A stretch of 64,000 bases of DNA, from positions 9,984,085-10,048,084 of the forward strand of contig CM037863.1 of the NCBI GenBank assembly GCA_021292105.1, written 5' to 3'. A program made the translations under genes and the position numbers. Positions 11,112 through 21,772 of the stretch are shown here, one piece after another. The notes beneath the pieces are model-generated. The model did no database searches and was not told where the DNA came from. It worked only from the letters and a program-made list of their open reading frames with translations. Each line of letters begins with the position of its first letter. The stretch's first letter is position 1. This stretch comes from Anadara kagoshimensis. Taxonomy: Eukaryota > Mollusca > Bivalvia > Arcoida > Arcidae.

Positions 11112-12378
11112 TACCGTAATCCTTCTATGTATTCGGACCCTCTATGTTTTCGGACACCCTAATTTTGAAATTTCAATAATTTTCAAATTTCCTCTAATTT
11201 CGGACGGCATTTTTTTGCCTCTAAATCCGGACATGATTTTGCTGGAATTCACCCGGAACAAGCAATACATATTGCTTATAATCAATATTGAATCAAAACA
11301 AGGCGAAATTTTGTTGTTTTGTTGTTAATTTACATTAGAATTTGTTATTTTTATGTGTTTGTTGCGTTGTGTATTTGCGTGATGGAGTCATGATTGTAAC
11401 TTGGGAGGACATGTATTTTACTATGTATTTACGTTTTTAATGTAAGCTGAATATAGCCATACCTGTATTAAGTGTTTTAATATTCTTTGAAAGTGAAAGT
11501 TGATTGAAATTAAAAATCGTGGCTAAGAAATATCGTACGAGACCAGAAGTTCTGTCGGCACACAAATCCAACATCAAAGACATTTTTTCAGGAAGTGACG
11601 TTATCAATGAATTTCATTGGATGAGAAACTTGTGGAATCCCTTCTGATTCAATGCATGTCAACTATGGGAATTCCCGATCCTCTGATACTTTTATTTCTC
11701 TAAAAACGGGAAGATGGACATTACGATGTATTTATTGTGTTTCCTAAGATTAAAATTGTTTGAAATGTAAGTTAAAACAATGTATTTGTAAACTATTTTG
11801 TTCTGTGAGTGGTAATCGATTTTTAAAGAAAAGCTATATTAATCACGGCGAACCCCATTTATACATGTCCTGGTTCTTAATCGTACAATATGTGGAATTT
11901 CTTGACTGAAAAATATTCTTGACTTATTAATTATAAAAATGTTGACCGTAGACAGTGACAGAAGACGAAGTGGGGTAACGGTGAACCTCAAATGGTGGGA
12001 ACTACTGACAAAAATCACGCGATTTGCTACAAAAAATGGCGTCCTTCGATGTGTATACACATTGGATCATGATTATTGGTCAACAAACACTTCAAAAAAC
12101 GACTTTTTTGTGAAATAAACAACACAAAAGGTAATTTCAACATGAACTTTATTTGAAAATTGATATTATAGATGATATTCATGTGCGTATCGTCGTTAAA
12201 AGTGTCTTGCATTACTGGGAGGGCAGCGAGACATATCGGCTCCTAAATATCGGACAACTCTAAATATTCGGACACCCCCATTTTTCCAAGTGTATAATTT
12301 TCATATTTCCTCTAAATTCCCGGACACTTGAAAATGAAATTATTAAAATTGGTCCGAATACATAGAAGGATTACGGTA
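11112..12378. mobile_element. 1.27-kb element with perfect 27-bp terminal inverted repeats
   Basis: Bases 11,112-11,138 (starting TACCGTAATCCTTCTATG) are the exact reverse complement of 12,352-12,378. The outermost TA on each side may be the target duplication, leaving a 25-bp terminal repeat starting CCGTAATCC. Subterminal 'cggac' motifs ('tcggacaccc', 'cggacacttg') repeat on both inner flanks. The interior has no credible transposase; ORFs at 11,839-12,212 are short and without motifs. It is a non-autonomous DNA transposon, perhaps of the Tc1/mariner/pogo group given the TA. Confidence 0.8.
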
Positions 12379-14127
12379 TGTGCAAACCGCTTTGCATTCG
12401 GAAGTCCCTTACTGTAACGTTAAATCCAATCTATGTTCCGAGTGCTTATATATTTGTCAGTCGTCTATCTTTTACACTTGTGGTGACTGTGCCGAGTTAA
12501 ATTTTCAAATGCTGAGTGGTTTTCTTATTCAACTAGGCACTGTGCCAAGTGGAATTAAAAATTCTATCTAAGGCCTGGGTCTGAGACGGCACTTTTTGGG
12601 GCAGAATATCAATGAAATTTTTATTTAATTCTAAATTATATTAGGCCTATTTAATCCTGTTCAATCAATGTATGTTTAAAGGGTACATAATGTTATACAG
12701 GTATGAAAAATATGTGGTAATAACATCGACCTTTTTTCTAAAAATAACATCTACCACGAGGCTTTTGTTTACAAACAACGTTTTCTGATAAAAACGAAAA
12801 TAACGTGGGGTTTTCTGATTTTGAAAGTAAAGTGGCAACAAGTTTGAGGTGAGACTCAAATGTTTATTTGTTTACTAACGATCGCCCATTCAATTTTTGC
12901 AACAAAGTGTTAGTATCATGAACTTAGGACACACAAGGATACCTGGGACGAGTTGACTTGTGCAGTTGTTTGGCAGCCCTACAACCATATGATCTGCTCG
13001 CACACACACAATGCTAAATTAATTTGGCAATTTTGTAAAAACAATAAAAACATATCGAAAAAACTTTGCTTACAATGTTAAATAATGATTATCATTCTTT
13101 CCGTTTGCTTGTCAAGTTAAACTACCGCATGTCCTTCTCACGTTTTTCTTCTTGTGTGTAATATCCCTCTAAATGGCACACCATTATTTGACTTTCGAAA
13201 ACTGTACTAAATTTAGGGATTTTGTTTTTTTTACCATAATTTCAATTTTTAAAAACAGAAATACATATGAACTCTAAAGCTATGTAATGTCTATATATAC
13301 CTATCTAGCAAGCCACAACCCACTCAATAATGAACAGTGATTGTGGGTCTCCAAAACGGGTGCAAGTCAAAACGTAACCTTTCCAAAACGTAACCAATTA
13401 AAACGTAACCATTTTTGGTCAAAACGTAACTTTTTTTTTTTTTTTTTTTGGTCAAAACGTTACCTTACCAAAACGTAACCTTTTTTTATTAAACAATTTT
13501 TGGTCAAAACTTAACCTTTTTTGGTCAAAATGTAACCGTTTTCTTTGTTATTTTTGGTAGCTGCAACTTGATAAATTTACTCATATTAAGACCAGTATGC
13601 AAATATATCAAGCATAGTTGATTAGGATCAGGATAATGGTGTTTACTGCCCCACTCAGGATTATTTCACTGGAGGTCACCTGTTTTTGTTGGTGAAGGAG
13701 GACCTGGGAAACTTGATTTACGGTAGAACCAACGGTATGCGATAAGGAAACTGGAAAGCCTTTACAAGATATGGTGCGGCCCGGATTCGAATACATGGCT
13801 TCCGTACTGAGAGATTATGTGATTGTTGGCACAGTGCCTTAACCACACAGCCATAGCTCAGTTGAAAGATACAAAATATATTATAATTATATGTGTGGTA
13901 CATTCTGTTCTTTTTGTCTACATCTTTTTCAGTTACAACTGCATGTTGCTGAATTAGATGGTTAGCATTGCGCAAAATTTTAACCATTTCCAACCTGATT
14001 TCAGTGTTAAATACTGATGATGGTAACATAAATAATAATAAAAAGAAGATATTTGTTTCATTTATTTCATTTATTCAAGAATTAATCATAAACATAGAAA
14101 TAAATACACGACAAAAGGAATTAATTG

Positions 14128-14285
14128 ACCATTAAACTGTCTAGAAATTGCGTTTATAGTGCTATAACTTCCATTGCCGTGCAAAGCAAACCGCCGACTG
14201 ATAAAGCGCGCGTTATGACTAGTTTGCTTTGCACGGCAATGGAAGGTATAGCACTATAAACGCCATTTCTAGACAGTTTAATGGT
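14128..14285. repeat. Near-perfect 62-bp-arm hairpin
   Basis: The left arm starts 'accattaaactgtctagaaa' and ends '...cgtgcaaagcaaac'. The right arm starts 'gtttgctttgcacggcaatg' and ends '...tagacagtttaatggt'. The arms are about 62 nt with few mismatches around a roughly 30-nt loop. It may be a snap-back MITE or the start of a hairpin RNA. It lies inside the foldback-type element. Confidence 0.85.
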
Positions 14286-14789
14286 TATCTTTCCATTTCG
14301 CATTTTTGAAAATCTTATTTTTGTTTTTGAATCCTGAAATAAATTTAAAACACTGTCGTGTACGACATGCAATTTCAATTCCTGGAACAGCCTATCAATG
14401 ACGTCACGGGCACAGGTGTCAGCAAGAAATGAGTGACGTCACATTAGCAAATGTAATTATAGTCCTATAACTTCATTTGGTATAAAACAGAGTTTAATAT
14501 AATCAAACACCATAAATGTAAATATTACAATAATAAACTGCACTATACGATACTTGATAAACATTTTACACAATACTACAAGAAATGGATAAATAGAACA
14601 GCACTAATGTACCTAGATTTGTATTGAAAGTCCTTGGTCAAACAGACCAAATAAATGGCTAATATAGACCTATGATTTCCATTTAAAGGCTGACACATCA
14701 TGGACTAGCTTCATAAGCTGATATTGGCACACTTCTTCAATAACTTCCTGATCATACCAATTTATTGCTCACTAAACTTCTTCCACAGA

Positions 14790-15010
14790 AATGAAAGTCA
14801 CGGTTCTTTCGGATGGGAGCTTAAAATAAACTTAAAATAAACGAGGTCCCGTGTCTCGGTGGGCTTGGCACGCTAAAGAACCCTGCTGTATAATGCCATC
14901 AGCGCAACGCACAGGCAAAATTTCTGCACTTTTGCCTATAGCTGGCGACGTCTCGATATAAGTGAAATATTCTTGACTGGGACGTTAAACACCATTACTC
15001 AACTCAACTC
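14790..15010 (+). mobile_element. SINE family 1, 5'-truncated, with TSD
   Basis: The 3' body of SINE family 1 ('atgaaagtcacggttctttc' ... 'ctgggacgttaaacaccatt') ends in the (ACTCA)n tail. TTCCACAGA is directly repeated at 14,781-14,789 and 15,011-15,019, a clear target-site duplication. The tRNA-like head is missing, as expected for 5' truncation during target-primed reverse transcription. Confidence 0.85.
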
Positions 15011-15341
15011 TTCCACAGATCAAATAACTGCAAACACAAAAAAGAAAGAATAATATTTATTACTCATGATATCTGTACATATTCATCACACATTTGAACT
15101 TTGAATTGCTATTGAATCAATATGTACATTAATAATTATATTTAAACATATTAGAACATACTAGATCATATTTGGCATTTTATTTTCACCAATTTTCTGA
15201 CTACTATATGATAAAGAATTGTTTTCTGCATTCAATGCAGCGTTCTATTCTCCGACGACCCATGTTTGATAATGAGAATTAATATTTCAATTAGCTTTTA
15301 TAAGTTGAAATGAATGCAATAATTTTTTTGTAATAAATACC

Positions 15342-15520
15342 ATTGGATAATTTTGAGTAACATTTAATTTTCAGCTTATTTTATTGGATAATTTTGAGTA
15401 ACATTTAATTTTCAGCTTATTTTATTGGATAATTTTGAGTAACATTTAATTTTCAGCTTATTTTATTGGATAATTTTGAGTAACATTTAATTTTCAGCTT
15501 ATTTTATTGGATAATTTTCT
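15342..15520. repeat. 41-bp tandem repeat, 4.4 copies
   Basis: The unit begins 'attggataattttgagtaac' and recurs at 15,342, 15,383, 15,424, 15,465 and 15,506, exactly 41 bp apart and almost identical, so it amplified recently. It lies within the foldback-type element. Confidence 0.95.
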
Positions 15521-16635
15521 TCAAACAAAAAATGTAAACTTTATACTGTTTGGTTTTTCCATCTTCTGTAACCTTCTGGTAACTTGTTTGTAATTCATTT
15601 TTTATCTTGTATTAATAGTTATGCTATTGAATTAATCCTCAACTTTAATTGTCTTTTAACATTTAGGTTAAATAACTTGTTTGTACAACACAACACAGAG
15701 TTTCATAAACAACATGGGTATTGCTTTTAGAGGAGCTTTTGATCAATTGGCTAAAAACACCAATGCATTCTTTTATTGTTTAATTGGTGTTTATATTGTT
15801 TTATTTTGTTTTTTTTCTTTTTGATATTTTTTATCATTTTGTTAAAGTTATAATAATAATAATTATTATTATATTTTAAGGCTTCATGTTTTACTAAGTT
15901 ACGGTTCTCCAAAAATAACTAAGAAAATGGTTACATTTTGACCAAAAAAGGTTACATTTAGACAAAATTATTTTGATAAAAAAGTTTACGTTTTGGTAAG
16001 GTTACGTTTTGACCAAAAATGGTTACGTTTTGGAAAGGTTACATTTTGACTATAACCCAAACATGCCAAGGTAGAAGCCCTGGGAAATGAAATGCGCCAA
16101 GGAAGTTTGTGTGCAAGCCAGAAACTTACTTTTTTATACTGACCAATTAATAAATAAAGAATATGTTACTAATTCTGCCAGTCATTTTGTTCATTAATAA
16201 TTGTTTAAATATTATTTATTGATCCTGACAGGGTTCGAACCCCAAAGTCTCGCATACCGGGAGCGGTGAGCAATCTATTAGATGTGCTTGTGAAATATAA
16301 TGCAGAGGTCGACAACGTCAGCAAAATAAATCAACTGTACTCCTCAAAATCCAGCTTGGACATAACGGATGAGGAAACTGTACATGCTGTGCAATAAGAT
16401 GGATTTCTGTTTTAAAAAGTTGTGATTAAAGTAACAAAAATAAAACTATGTACATTCATTATGAGTTCAGTAGCTGACTGTAGTTGGGATCCACTGGAGT
16501 AGGGTCTGGCCGGATCGATTCCTTGAAAACCTTCAGGGATGGCGACTGGACTACTGATGCTGGTAGGGGACTCCAAATTTTACAGTTGAACGATTGAATG
16601 AATGTTGATAGAAGTGTTACAGGAAGGACAAAATG

Positions 16636-16713
16636 CAGGGCCCGACCGGAGATCGAATCCGGGACCTCCCACGCTGTAGGCGACTGCTCTACCACTGAGC
16701 TACCAAGGCCGCT
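16636..16713 (-). repeat. tRNA-like sequence (SINE head)
   Basis: On the minus strand it reads 'tggtagctcagtggtagagc' (A-box-like) and later 'ggattcgatctccggtc' (B-box/T-arm-like). The acceptor-stem halves do not pair well, so it is better read as a tRNA-derived SINE head than a functional tRNA gene. A sibling lies at 16,866-16,943. Confidence 0.6.
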
Positions 16714-16865
16714 ACATTACTCCCCTGATTTTTTTTAGTTTCCCACGGTCCCAAGTGAGAAATCTCACACAAGTTCCATCGGATGGACCATGGCTACCAC
16801 ATTGCCAGTCCATCACTTCCGAGGTCCACACTGGCCACCGAACTGTAACAAGAAGGCGGAAAATG

Positions 16866-16943
16866 CAGGGTCGGACCAGGGATTGAACCCGGGACCCCCC
16901 TCACTATAAGTGAGTGCTCCACCACTGAGCTACCCAGACCGCT
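16866..16943 (-). repeat. tRNA-like sequence, second of a tandem pair
   Basis: On the minus strand it has 'gggtagctcagtggtggagc' and 'ccgggttcaatccctggtcc', the A-box and T-arm regions of a tRNA. Flanks are alike in both copies ('ggaaaatgcaggg' here, 'gacaaaatgcaggg' at 16,628), suggesting a tandem duplication of one SINE head or a dimeric SINE. Acceptor-stem pairing is poor. Confidence 0.6.
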
Positions 16944-17510
16944 ACAGATGTTTATTCGACAGTAGAATGGTATGAATTTGAATTGTGTTACTGTTTCTTG
17001 GGGTATTTTTTTCGTCGTGGGTAAAACTTGCTGGTATTAATGGTGGTACAACTACCAGGTTGTTTACAATCTTGTACATCATTGTGACATCTGATAAGTT
17101 CCTCCTATGTTCCAGGTTATTCTAGCTCAGATCTTTAAGCATTGCTGTTCCGCTTTGAGGTTTTTCTGAGTTTGTTGGTTGGTTTAAATTTAGTATAAAA
17201 CTGGCTGCATTATATTGTATTTGTTCTATCTGTTGTTTTTTTGTTTTTGTTGTGGATTCTAAATTGGTGTTCTGGTAGGCTCTTTCTTTTACCTGTGACG
17301 GAAAATGTCTGAGGTTGTGTTTTACGCAATGCTTTCTTACATATGTTGTCAATGTGTACCGGTAAGTTGTACTTTAGGTTGTCGCTCGATGCCTAGGGAA
17401 GGGTGGTGGGTGGTTAACAATGTCCAGTGATTCTCCTTTCACATCGTAGTTGTATTTATATTTCTTTGCTGACGATGAAAGCACAACTCAACTCAACTCA
17501 ACTCCTACAA

Positions 17511-17803
17511 ACCACTGCGGTAGCTCAGTTGGTAGAATGCTCGCTCCGTAAGTGGGAGGTCGTGGGTTCGAACCCGGCCGGGTCTGATCCAAGACTTAAA
17601 AGTGGGTAGTGACTTTTATCATTTCTCCAAGCACTAGGCATTACGAAATGAAAGTCATGGTTTTTTCGGATGGGAACTTAAAATAAACAAGGTCCCGTAT
17701 CTTGGTAGGCTTGGCACGATGAAGAACCCTGCTGCATAATGCCATCAGCGCAACGCACAGGCAAAGTATAATATTCTTGACTGGGACGTTATGCACCATT
17801 ACC
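17511..17803 (+). mobile_element. SINE family 1, full-length tRNA-derived copy
   Basis: The head (about 17,515-17,590) is tRNA-like, with 'gcggtagctcagttggtaga' (A box) and 'gggttcgaacccggc' (B box). The body then has 'acgaaatgaaagtcatgg', 'aagaaccctgctg' and 'ttcttgactgggacg', and the tail is ACTCA-rich. 'actcaactcctacaa' occurs on both sides (ending 17,510 and 17,820), consistent with target duplication. Other copies sit at 14,790, 32,853 (minus) and 59,925, and related (CAAT)-tailed copies at 39,658 and 42,272. Confidence 0.85.
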
Positions 17804-18261
17804 CAACTCAACTCCTACAAGATCAAGATTTAGAAAATCGTGTCCTTTTTAAGTGACTTATCATCAACCATGTAACAATAATTCCTTAGAAGACGTTACT
17901 TTGTCACAACATGGTGTCGCGTTAAACCTTACAGTAACGTAATTGACAATATAATCAATATTATGATTTTTATATATTAATTTATATTATTAATAATAAT
18001 GATAATAAGATAGGGTTATTGAACTGATATTGTGACATTGTAAATGGATATATAAGAACTACAACACAGCGATGACGTCGACAACAATCGTATGACGTCA
18101 TAAAAGACAGCGTCATGTGACAAAGCGTGCAATATGAAAAAGTAAGTTCGGGAAACCTCGGACTGGAACAAAGATAGCGTGCAAATATCAATATTTATTG
18201 CACGCTAAAACCTCGGGATTTATCTTATAATAATATCTATGCGAAGCATATATAGCTATAA

Positions 18262-18291
18262 AAATTATATATAATATTATATATATAATAT

Positions 18292-18334
<43 letters not shown>
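18262..18334. repeat. (AT)n microsatellite
   Basis: This is a nearly uninterrupted AT/TA dinucleotide run. Shorter AT runs occur at 19,252-19,285 and 20,738-20,756. The stretch 17,821-18,261 shows nothing recognisable. Confidence 0.95.
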
Positions 18335-18336
<2 letters not shown>

Positions 18337-18464
18337 TTGAAAAGTAACAAAAGGACTTAATTGTAATTATCGGAAGTTTTATTTCTTAGGTTGTTTACAA
18401 CAAAATTCAATTGACTATGACTACATCATAGTTTAAAGGTTCAGGTTGTGATGAGATATTAGTA

Positions 18465-18645
18465 CAAACAAACCTGTCTATAAAGGCCACCCAAAGGAAC
18501 AAGTAAAAGTGGCCTAAATGGGCAGATGACCTTTATATACAGATTCAAATAAAGTGAATAAAGAACTATTGGGATGCTATTCTACTGGCCTTTATAAGCA
18601 GGTGACCCTTATATAGAGGTGACCTTCAGGGCAGGTTGGATGTAT
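18465..18645. repeat. Interspersed MITE-like repeat C
   Basis: It begins 'caaacctgtctataaaggcc' and ends 'tgaccttcagggcaggttgg', imperfect inverted ends around 'aacctg...caggtt'. It is internally built of 'ggcctttataagcaggtgac'-like units. Relatives occur near 26,102, 43,222, 48,890 (part), 53,240 (part) and 62,300. Confidence 0.7.
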
Positions 18646-18689
18646 ATGTATATCAAATATCGGTAGTTCAGACAAATGTGTTTTGCGAC

Positions 18690-19010
18690 CTTATCAACAA
18701 ATCAAAAACAAACATACTGATGATCTATGTCCGAATCACAATCCAGAAGCAAACTAAAAACCTTGAAACAAACAAGTTAGGTTAGACGCGTGTATTTTCA
18801 CAAGACAAGAGAAGTGAGGTCGGGTGCCCGGGAAGGGTAAGCACTTCGTGTTTAGCTAGCTACAACGCCACGTGTGTAATCAAAATTGTGTGAAAGGATC
18901 ATGGAACTATGAGACGTCGAATATATCCTGGGCAACCCTGGACACAGAGACACCAAACATGACAACAATACTGTGATGACCTTTATAATGCTACATAAAA
19001 ATAAAAACAA
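18690..19010 (+). repeat. Interspersed repeat E
   Basis: It opens with 'aaaaacaaacatactgatga' followed by 'ccgaatcacaatcc', and later has 'aggtcgggtgcccgggaagg', 'gacacagagacaccaaacat' and 'ctgtgatgaccttta'. The same order of motifs appears near 57,200, 58,350 and 63,340, and fragments recur at several other places on both strands. No ORF is seen. The stretch 19,010-20,285 holds no other recognised feature. Confidence 0.65.
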
Positions 19011-20287
19011 GTTTAAAACAACATTGATTAAAACAAACATTACTGGTACATGTATTTATATGCTTTAATGAAGCATTTGTAAAAATCAAAACGTTATACT
19101 ATTCCATTTAGCGATTTAGAGAGATAGCAATTCTATATTTATCAAGATCTACTAAACCTTTTATGGCCATCATTGATTAGTGTGATACTGTATTTAAAAT
19201 ACTTCCCGTATTCGTTCCTTTCGTTTCCATGGAAATAGACCAAATTTATCGATATATATATATATTAATATACATATATATATATCACGGTCCGTCTTCG
19301 ATTTTAGACAGGCACCGTAGCCATATTATCTATTTAGACACTGAATGACATCTCGATTCGATTTTATGGGTCAGGTGGTATCAGTAGAGCAAATGAATTG
19401 ATTGGTAAATTGCAATTGAATCAATTGTTTGTTATGTTTTTAACAGAACAGCAAGCCATGTCTCCCCACGAATAAATTATACTTATAAAAATTAAAAGTA
19501 TTTTATGTTTTTGAAAAATTATTACTAAACTATATTTCAAATGAATAACGTATCTATCGGTATAAGAAATCAAAAACGCTTAATCGAAATAGAATTGTTT
19601 AAAATGCATAGGAAGTTTATAAAATATATGCTAATTATTTATGAAAGCTGTATTGATATTAAATCAGATATGCAAATATGTTTGTTAACCTCCAATTTTT
19701 AACTTTGGTTATCCCCAAGTAGGTCGCATTGATTTTTATCTCACACAATCTCTAACTTAAAAATATATGATTATAATTTATGAAGAATTTATCGACATGT
19801 TCATATGTCTGTTAACCTCCTAATTTTATCTTTGCCTACCTATATATTTCTGTTTTTTGAAAATCTCAAAGTAGGTCACATCTATTTTTATCTATCACGT
19901 CATGTTTCATTTGTAATACTATACTAATGAACATTTGCTTGGGATTTTAGCTGTTGTAAAGCTAGCATTTTATTTGTATTAAAGTGCACATAAATAGAAC
20001 TCCTCTCCTAACTCACATTCAGTTCCTTAATCATTGTGTATAGATATAGAAATTATAATTTTATAAAAAAAATGTTATAAAAATTTATCGATGAAGAATT
20101 GTATTCCGAAATGGTCGTCTATATTGCTGCAAAATTAAAACTGGTGTAATATGTAATTTAAACCCTTGAGCCAGTATCTTTTTTGGTGACATGTGCCTCG
20201 AGTATATCACAAACTCAGTAGGCAATAATTGAGTATTATTGTCAGAAATATAATATTGTCTAAATTTGCTGTTAGTTAAAATTTAAA

Positions 20288-20480
20288 ATTCCTCAAAAAT
20301 CTAAGGTATACTCCCTCACGCAAAGAATATTCTTAGCTAATTTTGGTAAAAATATATTTTGATCCTTTGGGTATCTTCTTAACATATTGATAACAATTTC
20401 GGTGTCATACTTTTGGTCCAAGCAGTGCACTACTAATGAGGAATATAAAACTGGTATAATATGTAATTGAAATAAAATCA
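20288..20480 (-). repeat. Interspersed repeat D, inverted copy
   Basis: On the minus strand it reads 'catattataccagttttata' and '...agtgcactgcttggaccaaa'. This is the repeat seen on the plus strand at 46,222, 51,478 and 54,595 and again inverted near 61,575. The 147-codon minus-strand ORF across 20,293-20,736 is assembled from this repeat and its flank and has no protein motif. Confidence 0.65.
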
Positions 20481-21772
20481 TACATGTAAATAGGTCTGTT
20501 AACTTCATTATATTATTTTTGCTTACCTTTATATTTTCTGATTTCTGAAAATCCCCAAGTAGGTCACATTTTTTGTTATATAACCTATGCTTCATTTGTG
20601 ATATAAGTACGTGTAAAACTACCGCTAATAAACATTTGACGTAGATTTTAGCTGCTGTACAGGTAAATACCGGTATTTTATATGTAAAATCCAATATACA
20701 ACCCTTTCTCCCACTCGCATTCCAATCCTTAATCATTATATATATATATATATATAGACATAATAATTTTATTAAGAAAATAAGTTATTAATTATTAAAT
20801 AGAAATGATATCAATATTATTTAATTTTAAGGATTTTATCAACATATGAAGACTTATATATTCATCAAATATACTTCTAAAGATTTTTTAAACCAATCAA
20901 TATTACAAGATATCTCAAAAATTTGTCCCGACCATTCATTAATTTAATATATATATATATTAAAATTCAAACAGATGTTATAAAGTGTGGATATTTTTTT
21001 CTTATTTCTTAAATAGTTATAGGCCATATATATTATTAAATTGCGCAGAAAAAATATATTTAAAAACTGAAATCATGTACTAAATAAATATAGCTTTTCT
21101 GACCTGATAATGTACGACCGATTGCACTAATGATTTCGAGATGTCAAAAATATGCTTTAAAGCAATACTCTCTCTCTCCATACTTGTCGTGTTTGGAAAT
21201 TTAATTTTCCATCAAACAATATGTACAGGGCAAAAACTGTGCATTATTGCTTTCTGATTTGTTTTTTACGTATGAGGCGGAATTTATGCAGAATCTTATT
21301 TGATCTGGAGAAAAGACTGTCGCTAAATCATTCAACTTCACATACACATATAAAGATCGCGTTCTGTCTTTTAAAATCCTAAATATTGAGACTGTGTAAA
21401 TACTATCTATCCTAGAGAGCTCGTAATAATAGCTGCAACTGGTTCTGCTTCATATGTAGACTCATACCTCAAATATGTCGGTCACAAAAAGATACATTTG
21501 AAGCTGTATGAAGCTAGTGTCAGCTTTTCATTTACTATGCAGCAACTTCCATGTTGGAAAGTCAAATTTAAAAGATATTTTGTCAGTGCCAAAGGCTTTA
21601 ATTTTCTTTGGGATTGTGGTTTGATAATTGATTAGTACATGTATGTTTGTTTTCTATCTTTCTCTCTTCCATTATTAGCTCTATGATTCCGAATTATTCA
21701 TATTTCATTACAGGGCGAACAGGTACTAGTAGTTAGTTTAAGACAGTACCCTATTCAACGAAATTGACCATA

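Larger units (their letters stand above)
13365..16051. mobile_element. Foldback-type element with long internally repetitive TIRs
   Basis: The left arm (about 13,365-13,557) and right arm (about 15,909-16,051) are inverted. Each is built of tandem variants of 'tttggtcaaaacgtaacc' (left) or its complement (right). The left arm carries an extra poly-T tract near 13,431-13,449. Between the arms lie a tRNA-like sequence (about 13,765-13,860), a 158-bp hairpin, a 5'-truncated SINE and a 41-bp tandem repeat, with no transposase. Long arms made of short direct repeats are characteristic of foldback-type elements. Confidence 0.7.

Noticed and set aside
17515..17590. Possible functional tRNA gene
   Set aside because: The A and B boxes are good, but it is followed directly by the SINE body and tail, and copies of the same body recur in the window.
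20293..20736. 147-codon minus-strand ORF
   Set aside because: It is composed of interspersed repeat D and low-complexity flank; the same repeat elsewhere does not keep the frame.
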